Counted from the first letter of the stretch, positions 20,042 through 29,647 are shown. The stretch is 44,925 nt of DNA from Rickettsiales bacterium (GCA_002689325.1 NZFP01000024.1:1-44925); one strand, 5' to 3'. Program-made: numbers and translations. Notes: generated from the letters alone by a model not told the origin.

Positions 20042-21405
20042 TAACTAAGGTTTTAAATTTATTTCCTCTTTGTTCAAAATTTTTATATTGATCAAAAGAT
20101 GAGCAAGCCGGTGAAAAGATAATATTGATATTTCCTTTTTCCTTTAATGCTTTTTTTACCGCAGCTAAAAGAACACTTTCAAGTTTATTGAAACACACAG
20201 ATTTTATTCCTTTTTTTATAAGATATTCTTTAAATTCTTTTCCTGCTTGACCAAAACTAAATGCATATTCAACATTTTTAAGAGAAGAGTCAATACCGTC
20301 TAAGCCTCCTAATTTTTTTCTTCCACCAAGAATCCAATAAATATTTTTGAACGAATTTAAAGCATTTCTAGAAGATTCAATATTTGTTGCTTTGCTGTCA
20401 TTGTAAAAAAAAATATTTTTTAAATTTCCAACTAACTCTAACCGATGCTCTAAACTAAATAATTTTTTTAAAGAATTTTTAAATTGTTTTTCATTTTTTT
20501 TTAATAAAAAGTTCACTGCATAAGCTGCAAGAAAATTTTCAAAGTTATGTTTAACTTTTGTAAACATTATCATGTTATAATCAAAAAATATTTTTTCATT
20601 ACTAAGCTTATTTACTATGAGAATACCTTCTTTTTGATATTCCAAATAAATGCCATCTTTTATTTTTTGTTTTGTACTGATTTTTATAAGTTTTGAAGAA
20701 AATCTTTTATTAAAATTCAAAGCAATTTTTTTGCAACTATTATCATCTATACATATTATAGAAAAGCAATTTTTGTCTTGATTACTAAAAATTTTTATTT
20801 TTGAGTCTTTATAGTTTTTAAAACTTCCATGCCAATCAATGTGGTCTTTTGAAATATTAAGAAGTATTGAGATGTTAAATTTCAACGTATCAACTTTATC
20901 TAGTTGAAATGATGAGGCCTCAACAACAAAAATATCATTATCATTTGTTTTTTTGATGACATCTCCTATTGGTAAACCAATATTACCACAAGCAATTGTC
21001 CTTTGTATTTTTGACAGCAAACTCAATTGAATGAACTTTGTGGTAGTAGATTTTCCATTGGTTCCTGTCACCCCTATTTTTAAATTTTTTTTTTTTAAAA
21101 ATTTCTATTAGTTCAAGGTCTGATATTAGTTTTACTTTATTTTTTTTTGCCTTTTGAATGATTGGGCTTACATCTTTATGTCTGTGATTTATTATTGGGC
21201 TTGTAATAACATAATCTATTTTACTAAAGTCTAGAGAGTTGTAATTTTTAATATTTAGTTTTTTTTGTTTGGCATTCGTTCTTTTTTTTAAATTGTCATC
21301 CCAACAAAAAATAGAATATGATTCTTTTTTTAAGAATAATGCAGCTGATAAACCAGAAGTCCCTAAACCATAAATAAAGAATATTTTTTTCTTTGAAACA
21401 CTCAT
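20016..21405 (-). pseudogene. murD: UDP-N-acetylmuramoylalanine--D-glutamate ligase, frame broken by one surplus A
   Basis: MurD adds D-Glu to UDP-MurNAc-L-Ala and is normally essential. The N-terminal frame (21405 to 20983) starts MSVSKKKIFFIYGLGTSG, the UDP-binding fold. It loses frame after EIFKKK at a run of twelve As on the coding strand (plus Ts at 21085-21096). The C-terminal frame resumes immediately with KIGVTGTNGKSTTTK, the Mur-ligase ATP loop. It continues through NISKDHIDWHGSF, WILGGRKKLGGLDG and SPACSSFDQYKNFEQRG to 20016. Deleting one A gives 462 aa, the usual length, with no other lesion. All catalytic motifs are intact, so I think a functional product is made through slippage or that the run length is mis-called. 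It overlaps mraY (4 nt) and ftsW (26 nt). Confidence 0.92.
21085..21096 (-). repeat. poly(A) tract of 12 (coding strand) at the murD frameshift
   Basis: This run of twelve As on the murD coding strand lies between codons for EIF and the ATP-loop strand. Eleven As would give FKKKNLKIGVTGTNGKS in one frame. It is the same kind of lesion as in metF and the GT25 gene. Confidence 0.9.
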
Positions 21406-22490
21406 CTTAGTTTTAAGCTAGCAAGACCAAGTAATGCAAGAATTATTGCGATAATCCAGAATCTTATAACTATTGTTGATTCTGACCATCCTTTTTGTTC
21501 AAAGTGATGATGAATGGGTGCCATTCTAAAGATCCTTTTACCTGTAAGTTTGAAGGAAATTACTTGAGCAAAAACAGATAAAGCCTCTAACACAAATACT
21601 CCGCCAATAATAACCAAAATTATTTCATGTTTAGTTGCTACTGCAATTGCTCCAATCGTCCCTCCCATTGATAATGAACCGGTATCTCCCATAAAAACCA
21701 TTGCTGGGGGAGCATTGTACCACAAAAATCCTAAACCAGCTCCAATTAGTGCTGCGCAAATTATCACTAATTCACCAGTATCGCTAATGTAGGGTATTTT
21801 TAGATATTCCGAGTAAATAAGATTTCCTGTAAAGTAGGTTATAAAGGCAAATGATAAGGCCGAGATCATAATTGGTCCTATAGCTAGACCATCGAGTCCA
21901 TCGGTGAGATTTACAGCGTTGGCACAACCAACTATTACTAAGGATCCAAAAAAATAATAAAAAATATTTAAGTCAATGAAATAACCTTTAGTGAAGGGAA
22001 TATAAACTACATTAACTAACTCTTGATTAATGGTTGAATTAAGCATGAAAATAAAAATAAAAGAAATTGAAAATTCAAGAATTAACCTTAATGAACTATT
22101 AATTCCATTAGGGGAATTTGATTTAAGCTTTTTATAATCGTCACATGCTCCTACAAGACCAAATAAAATAGTTATACTAAAAACCAACCAAAATAAATTA
22201 CTACTCAAGTCTCCCCATAAAATAATTGAAAAAAAAAGTGAAATTAAAATCAACATTCCACCCATTGTTGGGGTACCTACTTTACTTATTAAATGATTTT
22301 TAGGACCATCTTTTCTAATAGGCTGTCCTTCTTTTTGAATTTTTTTTAAAATTTTTATTAATTTTGGTCCCAAAAATAAGGATATAAAAAAGGCTGTAAA
22401 CAGAGCTCCTCCTGCTCTAAAAGTAAGGTAGTTGAATAGGTTGAGAAAATGAAAGTTTTCAATAATAGGTATAAGAAAGTAATAAAACAT
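21402..22490 (-). CDS. mraY: phospho-N-acetylmuramoyl-pentapeptide-transferase
   Basis: MraY is the integral membrane enzyme that makes lipid I from UDP-MurNAc-pentapeptide and undecaprenyl phosphate. The 362-aa protein has about ten transmembrane helices. The cytoplasmic active-site motifs are all present: KVGTPTMGGMLIL (about 69-81), ACDDYKKLKS (Asp pair), NAVNLTDGLDGLAIG (about 190-204), VFMGDTGSLSMGG (about 264-276) and the C-terminal APIHHHFEQKGW. It lies 4 nt after murF and overlaps murD by 4 nt in the standard order. Confidence 0.96.
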   Translation of the reverse strand: MFYYFLIPIIENFHFLNLFNYLTFRAGGALFTAFFISLFLGPKLIKILKKIQKEGQPIRKDGPKNHLISKVGTPTMGGMLILISLFFSIILWGDLSSNLFWLVFSITILFGLVGACDDYKKLKSNSPNGINSSLRLILEFSISFIFIFMLNSTINQELVNVVYIPFTKGYFIDLNIFYYFFGSLVIVGCANAVNLTDGLDGLAIGPIMISALSFAFITYFTGNLIYSEYLKIPYISDTGELVIICAALIGAGLGFLWYNAPPAMVFMGDTGSLSMGGTIGAIAVATKHEIILVIIGGVFVLEALSVFAQVISFKLTGKRIFRMAPIHHHFEQKGWSESTIVIRFWIIAIILALLGLASLKLR

Positions 22491-22494
22491 AAAA

Positions 22495-23874
22495 CTATTT
22501 TTCTTTTAATTTTTCACAAATTTTTGATAAATTAATTGAGTTAGACCCTTTAATCATTACAATATCATTATCGTCTATTTCTTCAATTAATCTTTCGTAT
22601 ACCATGTGATAGGTTTTATAATGAAAAGTTTTTAGATTAGGCTTTGCATTGTCACTAATTATTTTAGAAAAAGAACCGATCGTAACTAATAATTTAGGAG
22701 ATACTTTTTTTACTATGTCTGAAATTTTAAAATGTAGCTCTTCTGAAAATTTTCCAAGTTCTAACATATCACCAATTACTAAAACTAATTTTTGATTTTT
22801 TTTAAGAATTTGATTTGCATTAAGAATAGCATACTTAAGAGTATGTGGGCTTGAATTGTATGTTTCGTCAATTAAAAAAAATTTTTTTTTATTTTTAAAT
22901 ATTTTTATTTTTTCTCCTCTTCCATACAGAGGTTTTAAACTTTCAATGCTTTTTTTAAAATCAACAAAATTAAATTTTAAAATATATAAAATGATGAGAA
23001 TTATTAATGAATTTTCTTCCCAATATTTAAAATAGTTTTTTTTCGTGAGTGAAACTTTTTTTCCAAATATAGAAAAAATAAATTTATTTTCTTTTATTTT
23101 ATTAAAACTTGAATCTGAGTTTTCCTCAATCCCAAATAAAACAATATTTTGAGTCTTACTAGTGGCTCTTTTAATTAGTAATTTCGAATATGGAGAGTCA
23201 TTTGGAATTAAAGCAAATGATTCTTCGTTGAGGAAATCATAAATAGATGCTTTTTCTCTTGCTATATCCTTAGGATCGATAAAATTTCCAATGTGTGCTA
23301 AACCTATATTAGTAATTATAGAAATTGTGGGTGAAGCAATTTTAGTAAGTTTTTTTATCTCTCCTTTACAATTCATGCCAAGCTCTAAGATGCAGACCTC
23401 AGTATTGATAGGCATGTTAACTAAAGAAAGTGGCATTCCTATTTCATTATTAAAATTTCCAGGATTAAAATAAGTATTTACTCTTTTTTGCAGAATTTTT
23501 CCTGTCCATTCTTTTAAAGAAGTTTTTCCACTACTCCCTGTAATACAAATCATATGAAGGCTTTTATTTTTTTTTCTTGCGTAAGTGGCTAGCTTTTGAA
23601 GAGATTCCAGAGTATTTTTAACAAAAATTTTATGAATCGAACTATTTTTAATTTTGTAATTTTTTTTATTTTCAACTAAACAAGCTTTTACTCCAAAATC
23701 TGAAACATCACTAATAAAATCATGACCATCATATTTTTTTCCAACTATTGGAATGAAAAAGTCATCAGCACTGATTTCTCTTGAATCTATTGAAATTTTT
23801 TGAAATTCAATATTTTCTGTGTAGTTAAATTTCTTATTTAAAGCTTTATAAATTTCTTTTAGGTTCCAAGACAT
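22495..23874 (-). CDS. murF: UDP-N-acetylmuramoyl-tripeptide--D-alanyl-D-alanine ligase
   Basis: MurF adds the D-Ala-D-Ala made by Ddl, completing the UDP-MurNAc-pentapeptide. The 459-aa protein has SIDSREISADDFFIP (N-terminal substrate domain, about 28-42), the ATP loop CITGSSGKTSLKEW (about 109-122), YFNPGNFNNEIGMPLSL, NIGLAHIGNF and the C-terminal YNSSPHTLKYA and VIGDMLELG. The glycine-rich loop reads GSSGKTS in place of the more common GSNGKTT, a conservative change. It lies 7 nt after murE. Confidence 0.94.
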   Translation of the reverse strand: MSWNLKEIYKALNKKFNYTENIEFQKISIDSREISADDFFIPIVGKKYDGHDFISDVSDFGVKACLVENKKNYKIKNSSIHKIFVKNTLESLQKLATYARKKNKSLHMICITGSSGKTSLKEWTGKILQKRVNTYFNPGNFNNEIGMPLSLVNMPINTEVCILELGMNCKGEIKKLTKIASPTISIITNIGLAHIGNFIDPKDIAREKASIYDFLNEESFALIPNDSPYSKLLIKRATSKTQNIVLFGIEENSDSSFNKIKENKFIFSIFGKKVSLTKKNYFKYWEENSLIILIILYILKFNFVDFKKSIESLKPLYGRGEKIKIFKNKKKFFLIDETYNSSPHTLKYAILNANQILKKNQKLVLVIGDMLELGKFSEELHFKISDIVKKVSPKLLVTIGSFSKIISDNAKPNLKTFHYKTYHMVYERLIEEIDDNDIVMIKGSNSINLSKICEKLKEK

Positions 23875-23881
23875 ATTTTTT

Positions 23882-25357
23882 TCATTTATTTATCAATTCT
23901 ATTACTGTTTCTTTGTCACTAAAAAAAAACTTTCTATTTTTAATGATTTGATAATTCTCATGCCCTTTACCAGCAATTAACAAAAAATCATTTTTTTCTA
24001 AAACATTAATACAATATTGAATTGCCTTTTTTCTACTAGGTATTTCTTTGATATAAACTAATTTTTTTTTAGGTGTTTTTGAGGTCATATCTTTTCTAAT
24101 TTGTTGAGGATCCTCATTTCTTGGGTTATCATCTGTGATGATAATCTTATCTGATAATTTTAATGCCTCTTCAGTCATTAGTGGTCTTTTTGATTTGTCT
24201 CTCTCTCCGCCACAGCCAATTATTGTTATTAATTTTCCTGTACAAGATTTTTTTAATGCTGATAAAACATTTTTAAGAGCATCAGGTGTGTGTGCATAAT
24301 CAACAAATATGTTAAGGTCTTTTTTATTATTTATTTTTTCAATTCTTCCTGGAGGGTTTTTCAATTGTTTAATAAACTCAAAATCTGTTTCTCTTAAATC
24401 TTTTCCAAAAACAATCAACAAAGCACAAATTTTATTGTAAATTTCATAAATACTAAAACTTTCAAAACAAATATTAAATCTTTGATTTTTGATAGATAAG
24501 AATACATTAAAAGTATTACTTAGTTTGTTGATTTTCCTTATTTTTAAAAATTTTGCATTTTTACCAAAATCAATAACTTCAATTTTTTTTTTTTTACAGA
24601 TATCAAAAAAAAATTGTGAGTATCGGGAATCAGTATTGATTATTCCTAAAGACTTATTATTAGTATAATTTTTAAAAAGAAGTCCTTTTGAATTTTTATA
24701 TTTTTTAAAAGATTTATGATAGTCTAAATGATCAATTGTTAAATTTGTAAAAACTACTTTATTAAATTTAAGTGGATAAAGTCTTTTTTGATCCAACCCA
24801 ATGCTTGATGCCTCAATAACTGCTTTTTTACATCCTTTTTTTGAAAGAAAGCTTAGATTTCTGTGAATATCTTGTGGTTCAGGAGTTGTTAGATTTGTTT
24901 CAAGAATTTTTTTTGTTTTATAAATTATCCCCAGTGTTCCAATACTACAGCAGCTTATTTTTTGAAAGTTCCAAATTTGTCTTGTATATTCTGCTATACT
25001 TGTTTTTCCATTTGTACCAGTTACTGCAACTATTTCGTTTAGTGATTTGGGATAAAAAAAATAAGAAATTTCCGCAATTAGCTTTCTCACATTATCAGTT
25101 TTGATAATTGTTATATTATTATTTCCTTTGTATTTTTTAGTATTTGACTTTATTGATAGAACTATTACCAAATTTTTAAATAAAATTAGGTCTTTGATAA
25201 ATTTTTCTCCGTTAAACTTTTTACCTTTAATTGCTCCAAATAAAAAATTGTCTTTTATATCTTTAGAGTTAGTGCTTAAACCTTTTAAATTTATATTTTT
25301 GATATTTTCTACAGTAAATTTTGATTGACATTTTTTGAGAATTTTTTCTAATTTCAT
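23882..25357 (-). CDS. murE: UDP-MurNAc-L-Ala-D-Glu:meso-diaminopimelate ligase
   Basis: MurE adds the third residue of the stem peptide. The 491-aa protein has the N-terminal substrate domain (GLSTNSKDIKDNFLFGA), the ATP loop VAVTGTNGKTSIAEYTR (about 110-126), NLTTPEP, EASSIGLDQ and NLTIDHLDYH. The C-terminal domain carries VDYAHTPDALK, GCGGERDKSKRP and the specificity motif DDNPRNEDP. The DNPR box binds meso-diaminopimelate rather than lysine, so the peptidoglycan is predicted to be the DAP type of Gram-negatives. A 13-A tract at 24583-24595 is in frame. It overlaps ftsI by 4 nt. Confidence 0.96.
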   Translation of the reverse strand: MKLEKILKKCQSKFTVENIKNINLKGLSTNSKDIKDNFLFGAIKGKKFNGEKFIKDLILFKNLVIVLSIKSNTKKYKGNNNITIIKTDNVRKLIAEISYFFYPKSLNEIVAVTGTNGKTSIAEYTRQIWNFQKISCCSIGTLGIIYKTKKILETNLTTPEPQDIHRNLSFLSKKGCKKAVIEASSIGLDQKRLYPLKFNKVVFTNLTIDHLDYHKSFKKYKNSKGLLFKNYTNNKSLGIINTDSRYSQFFFDICKKKKIEVIDFGKNAKFLKIRKINKLSNTFNVFLSIKNQRFNICFESFSIYEIYNKICALLIVFGKDLRETDFEFIKQLKNPPGRIEKINNKKDLNIFVDYAHTPDALKNVLSALKKSCTGKLITIIGCGGERDKSKRPLMTEEALKLSDKIIITDDNPRNEDPQQIRKDMTSKTPKKKLVYIKEIPSRKKAIQYCINVLEKNDFLLIAGKGHENYQIIKNRKFFFSDKETVIELINK

Positions 25358-27030
25358 TCTGAGTTCATTTTAATGTAATTATTTCTATTTAAGATCGGTG
25401 ATATTTTTTTCAGTATTCTTGAAAAAGTTGGTGCTGCAGTATTACCTCCAAAACTTTCCAATGACTCACTTTTGTTTCTTCTTGGTTCATCAAAAAGAAC
25501 AAACGCTATGTATTTTGGTTGATCTATTGGAAATGCACCTATAAAAGATGTTATAACCTTTTTCTCTGAATATTCACCATTTTCTAGTTTTTTTGAAGTC
25601 CCTGTTTTTCCTCCAGCCTTTATTCCTTCAACGTTAGCCTTTTTAGCTGTACCATTTTTTACAATCTCACTAAGTAGTAAGTTTATTTTCTTTGAAGTGG
25701 TATCTTTTAAAATCTTTTCTTTTGAATAATTTTCGTTGAGGTTAACTTTTGGTTTAATTTTGTAACCCCCATTAACCAGAGCAGCATAGGATGTTACCAG
25801 ACTTATTGGTGAAATTGACATTCCATAACCATAACTTATAAATTTAGAGGCTTGTGAATCCCAATTTTTAGGTAATTTATTTTTTACAACATTGAGGCCG
25901 TAAAGCGAAATTTGATTATTTATGCCTAACTTTTGAAATAATTCCTTTTGTTTTTCTATTCCTAGTTCTTCAACTATATTGATACTTCCAACATTGGATG
26001 ATTGTGTAAAAACTTCCTTAAAATTAAGTTCACCTTTTTTAATGTGTTCATCAATTATCAGCTTATCTTTAGTGATTTGATAACCATTTTTTATTAAAAA
26101 TTTTTTTTTTTCAAGTTCTGAGTTATTTTCATATACTAAAGCTGCATTAAAAATTTTAAGTGTAGAACCCATCTCGTATCTTGCCTCAAATGCTAGATTA
26201 TTTTCACTAAAAGCTTGAATATCCTCTGGATGATTGGGGTTGAAATCTGGAAGAGAGACTAATGAAATGATTTCGCCATTGTTAACATTCATTACAATTG
26301 CTACTGCAGAATTAGCGTTATAGAGTTTTAGACTTTTAGATAATTCCTCATGAACTTTATGTTGAACTCTTAAATCTAAAGTTAATGATATATCAGTTCC
26401 TTCCTTTAAATGCTCATCTAAGTTTCTCTCGATTTTACTTTTAAGTTCTAATGATTTAAAGCCGGTTAGATGAGAAAAAAGGCTATGTTGTAAGTAAATT
26501 CTCTTACTCGATTTGTGAAAGTTTATACTTGGGTCTCCAATTCTCTTCAATTGCTTTTCTTCATTAATTGTTATGAAGGGTTTTATTTTGATGTATTGCT
26601 TTTTTTTAAAAATATTTTCAAAGTAATTTTCCTTTTTATAAGGGAAAATATTTTGAAGCTTTTTTTTTAAATCATTTTTGTCTAAGATTTTTCTAGGATC
26701 TATATAAAAATCTTTTGTGTCAATATTAGTTGCAATTAATTCACCATTTCTATCAAAAATCTTACCTCTTTCTTTTTTTGTTGATTTTGAAAATGAATTA
26801 AAACTCTCATTACTAACAAAAAATTTTTGAAGATTAAAAATAATTAAACAAAAAAAAAATAATATTAATGTTAAAACATACTTATTTATCTTCTTTGCAT
26901 GTTGAACTAGGTCTTTTTTTTTTTCTAAATTAAATAAATCATTTTCATCTTTAAATTTTAAATTTGTAGAAAGGTTTTTGTTCCTTGATGGAAAAACGTT
27001 TTCATAAATATATTTATCTGTTGGTTGCAT
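25354..27030 (-). CDS. ftsI: FtsI (PBP3), septal peptidoglycan transpeptidase
   Basis: FtsI crosslinks septal peptidoglycan alongside FtsW. The 558-aa class B penicillin-binding protein has a cytoplasmic N-tail of about 50 residues and one membrane helix (about 50-67, YVLTLILFFFCLIIF). A dimerisation region with RGKIFDRNGELIATN follows, then LTLDLRVQHKVHEEL. The transpeptidase motifs are S-T-L-K in YEMGSTLKIFN (about 288-298), S-S-N in TQSSNVGSIN (about 348-357) and KTGT in AGGKTGTSKK. There is no PASTA domain. Its start overlaps the ftsL stop by one base. Confidence 0.95.
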   Translation of the reverse strand: MQPTDKYIYENVFPSRNKNLSTNLKFKDENDLFNLEKKKDLVQHAKKINKYVLTLILFFFCLIIFNLQKFFVSNESFNSFSKSTKKERGKIFDRNGELIATNIDTKDFYIDPRKILDKNDLKKKLQNIFPYKKENYFENIFKKKQYIKIKPFITINEEKQLKRIGDPSINFHKSSKRIYLQHSLFSHLTGFKSLELKSKIERNLDEHLKEGTDISLTLDLRVQHKVHEELSKSLKLYNANSAVAIVMNVNNGEIISLVSLPDFNPNHPEDIQAFSENNLAFEARYEMGSTLKIFNAALVYENNSELEKKKFLIKNGYQITKDKLIIDEHIKKGELNFKEVFTQSSNVGSINIVEELGIEKQKELFQKLGINNQISLYGLNVVKNKLPKNWDSQASKFISYGYGMSISPISLVTSYAALVNGGYKIKPKVNLNENYSKEKILKDTTSKKINLLLSEIVKNGTAKKANVEGIKAGGKTGTSKKLENGEYSEKKVITSFIGAFPIDQPKYIAFVLFDEPRRNKSESLESFGGNTAAPTFSRILKKISPILNRNNYIKMNSE

Positions 27031-27284
27031 TATTTATTTTCTAGAATAATCCAATCTTCTTGTTGAATAGGATTTAATCTAAACTCTTCATGATTAATTT
27101 CTTTTAATTTTTTGGGACTTGAAATATAAGCAAAATCAATTTCAAGCTTTTCTATCTCGTTCTCAATTTTACTTATTTTTTGTGTGAGAATTTTGACTTC
27201 ATTCTCTTGATTAATCAAAGATAATTTAATTGTAATTGTGATAACAGTTAAAATTATTATATTTATAAAAAAAATTAATTTCAT
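27030..27284 (-). CDS. ftsL: FtsL-like cell division protein
   Basis: This 84-aa bitopic protein has one N-terminal membrane helix (about 3-22, IFFINIIILTVITITIKL) followed by a leucine-zipper-like coiled coil (NQENEVKILTQKISKIENEIEKLE, given here as two parts of one heptad region, about 26-52) and a short tail. FtsL proteins are too divergent to call by sequence alone. The identification rests on size, topology and the invariant position between rsmH and ftsI. In the divisome it forms a complex with FtsQ and FtsB to activate FtsWI. No separate FtsB gene is visible in this window. It overlaps rsmH by 4 nt. Confidence 0.85.
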   Translation of the reverse strand: MKLIFFINIIILTVITITIKLSLINQENEVKILTQKISKIENEIEKLEIDFAYISSPKKLKEINHEEFRLNPIQQEDWIILENK

Positions 27285-28156
27285 AAGATTTCTGCTACTC
27301 TCATTCTAGCTGACCTAGATCTTGGGTTGATTTTTATTTCCGTTTCATTTGGGATTATAGGTTTTTTTGTTAAAATTTTTAAAAATTCTTTGTTTCTTAA
27401 AAAAAAATTTTTTATTACTTTATCCTCTAACGAATGGAATGCTACTGTAATAATTTTCCCCCTTTTTTTTAGAAATAGAAGACTTTTTTTTAAAGTTATA
27501 TCTAGTTCATTCAACTCATCATTTATATAAATTCTTAGGGCCTGAAACACTCTTGTGGCAGGGTGCTTTTTTTTATAACTATTTACCTTTTTGATTAATT
27601 CAACTAATTCAAATGTGGTTGAAATCTTTTTTTTTTTTCTAAATTCAATAATTTTCTTAGCAATCTTTTTTGAGTTTCTTTCTTCACCATAATAATAAAA
27701 AATATCACTTAAATTATGTTGGTCAAATTCATTAATAATTTTTTTTGCAGTTAAATTTAAACTCTCAACATCCATTCTCATGTCAAGTGGACCATTATTA
27801 GAGAATGAAAAACCTCGGTCCGGATTATTAAGTTGAGTATTGGAAATACCTAAATCAAAAATTAAACCGTCAATTTTTTTTATATCATTTTTTTTTAAAA
27901 CATAATCTAATCTGCTAAAGTTATTGATGTTAAAAATAAAATTTTTAGGGTATTTTTTTTTTAGTAACTCAGCATATTTTTTTGCATCTTTATCTCTATC
28001 AATAGCAATTATATTGCATTCAGTGTTTTCTAATATTTTTCTACAATACCCACCTTGTCCAAATGTGCAATCAACGTATGTTTTAGATTTATCTGGAGCC
28101 AAATAAGATAAAACTTCATCAACCATTACCGGATGATGTTTTAATTTTGAACACAT
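27281..28156 (-). CDS. rsmH: 16S rRNA (cytosine1402-N4)-methyltransferase
   Basis: RsmH (MraW) methylates N4 of C1402 in the decoding centre of 16S rRNA. The 291-aa protein starts HHPVMVDEVLSYLAP and has the SAM motif YVDCTFGQGGYCRKIL (about 27-42), GLIFDLGISNTQLNNPDRGFS (split here: GLIFDLGIS about 98-106, then QLNNPDRGFSF) and GPLDMRMD. HPATRVFQALRI, VAFHSLEDKVIKNF and the C-terminal NPRSRSARMRVAE are also present. It follows ftsZ by 2 nt, an unusual neighbour, and precedes ftsL as usual. Confidence 0.96.
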   Translation of the reverse strand: MCSKLKHHPVMVDEVLSYLAPDKSKTYVDCTFGQGGYCRKILENTECNIIAIDRDKDAKKYAELLKKKYPKNFIFNINNFSRLDYVLKKNDIKKIDGLIFDLGISNTQLNNPDRGFSFSNNGPLDMRMDVESLNLTAKKIINEFDQHNLSDIFYYYGEERNSKKIAKKIIEFRKKKKISTTFELVELIKKVNSYKKKHPATRVFQALRIYINDELNELDITLKKSLLFLKKRGKIITVAFHSLEDKVIKNFFLRNKEFLKILTKKPIIPNETEIKINPRSRSARMRVAEIL

Positions 28157-28158
28157 TT

Positions 28159-29634
28159 TTAGTTAGCTTGTCTTCTCAAGAATGCTGGTATTTGCAATAG
28201 GTCATCCTCTTTACGTTCCGACTCCGTTTCTCCGTCATAATGATTGTAATCATCAATCATATCAAATTCAGACTCAGATTTAATTTCTTCAATACTTTGA
28301 TTGGATAGATTTTGTAATGTATCTTTTTCTTTATCTTCTAGATTGTTATTTGTATCTGAAATATTCTGATCTTCGTTTGTTGTGTTACTTTCATTTTTCA
28401 CATTATATTTTAATCCAAAAATTTTTGAAAAAATTGATTTTTTTTCTTGAGGAGTATTTTCTAATTTTTTTTCAATTTTAAGATCATTTTCTTCTATTTT
28501 CTTCGAAGTGTCCTGAAGGTCTACAAAAAAACTTGATTGAATTGTTTCTTGAGACTGCAAAACAGTATTTTGTTCGTCTTTGTCATCTATTTTTTTTTCT
28601 AAAGAGTCTTCTAAATGTCTGAGATTTTTTACGTTAGATTTTTCAACCATGTTTTGGTAGTAATTTTCGCAGTCAATTCCAGTTGAAATTACAGATATTT
28701 TAAATTTACCATCAAAATCTTCATCTTTTTGTACTCCCCAAATAATGTTGGCTTCATCATCTGATTCTTCTTGAACTCTGTTTATAGCTAAGTCAATGTC
28801 ATGTAAAGATGTGTCATCACTGCATGTAACGTTTATGAGGACTCCCCTTGCACCCTTCATACTATTATTTTCTAAAAGTGGATTTGAAATTGCCATTTCA
28901 GTAGCTTCCATTACTCTATTTTCTCCCTCAGAAACCCCTGTTCCTAGGTGAACTTTTCCTGTTTCACTCATTATAGCCCTAACATCAGCAAAATCGTGAT
29001 TCATTATTCCTGGATTAACCATTAAATCTATAATACTTTTTACACCATCTATCAGAACGTTATCAGCAAATTGCAATGATTCTACGAAAGAGGTTTGAGG
29101 TTTAGCTAGATGAAAAATATTTTGATTTGGAATAACAATTAGATTATCAACATATTTTTGTAACTCCATTATACCATCCCTAGCTCTTTTTATTTTTCTT
29201 TTTCCTTCCATTTCAAAAGGTTTGGTTACTACACCAACAGTTAAAATACCTAAATCTTTTGCAATTCTTGCAACAACAGGTGTTGCTCCAGTTCCGGTTC
29301 CTCCACCCATGCCTGCGGTAAGAAAGACCATGTGTGCACCTTCTAGGTAATCTTCAATCTCACCGGCAACTTCGTCGGCTGACTTTTTTCCCATCTCTGG
29401 GTCAGCACCAGCACCAAGCCCCATAGTACATGAAGGTCCTAATTGAAGAGTTTTTTCTACCTTTGAATGTTTTAATTGTTGACTATCAGTGTTAACATTT
29501 AGAAATTCAACCCCTTCTACACCTGATTCTTTCATACTATTTATTATATTACCACCAGCTCCTCCAACTCCTACAACAAGGATTCTTGGTGACATGTTAT
29601 TTACTTGAGATGGCATTTGAAGATGAAGTGTCAT
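28159..29634 (-). CDS. ftsZ: cell division GTPase FtsZ, relocated between mraZ and rsmH
   Basis: FtsZ is the tubulin-like GTPase that forms the division ring. The 491-aa protein has VVGVGGAGGN (20-29), NVNTDSQ, the tubulin signature GGGTGTGATP (110-119) and the T7 loop with NHDFADVRAIM (catalytic Asp residues). An acidic, low-complexity linker of about 140 residues follows (about 335-475). The conserved C-terminal peptide DLLQIPAFLRRQAN docks FtsA and other partners and is alphaproteobacterial in form. The start ATG 29634 is supported by AAGGAG 6 nt upstream, one of the few strong Shine-Dalgarno sites here. In most alphaproteobacteria ftsZ sits between ftsA and lpxC; here it is the second gene of the cluster, directly under the mraZ promoter. 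Confidence 0.97.
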   Translation of the reverse strand: MTLHLQMPSQVNNMSPRILVVGVGGAGGNIINSMKESGVEGVEFLNVNTDSQQLKHSKVEKTLQLGPSCTMGLGAGADPEMGKKSADEVAGEIEDYLEGAHMVFLTAGMGGGTGTGATPVVARIAKDLGILTVGVVTKPFEMEGKRKIKRARDGIMELQKYVDNLIVIPNQNIFHLAKPQTSFVESLQFADNVLIDGVKSIIDLMVNPGIMNHDFADVRAIMSETGKVHLGTGVSEGENRVMEATEMAISNPLLENNSMKGARGVLINVTCSDDTSLHDIDLAINRVQEESDDEANIIWGVQKDEDFDGKFKISVISTGIDCENYYQNMVEKSNVKNLRHLEDSLEKKIDDKDEQNTVLQSQETIQSSFFVDLQDTSKKIEENDLKIEKKLENTPQEKKSIFSKIFGLKYNVKNESNTTNEDQNISDTNNNLEDKEKDTLQNLSNQSIEEIKSESEFDMIDDYNHYDGETESERKEDDLLQIPAFLRRQAN

Positions 29635-29640
29635 ATTATT

Positions 29641-29646
29641 CTCCTT
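29641..29646 (-). promoter_or_regulatory. strong ribosome binding site of ftsZ
   Basis: AAGGAG on the minus strand is 6 nt before the ftsZ ATG. Most genes of the cluster lack a visible Shine-Dalgarno and rely on overlap, so this marks ftsZ for independent, efficient translation and fixes its start. Confidence 0.75.
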
Positions 29647-29647
29647 A

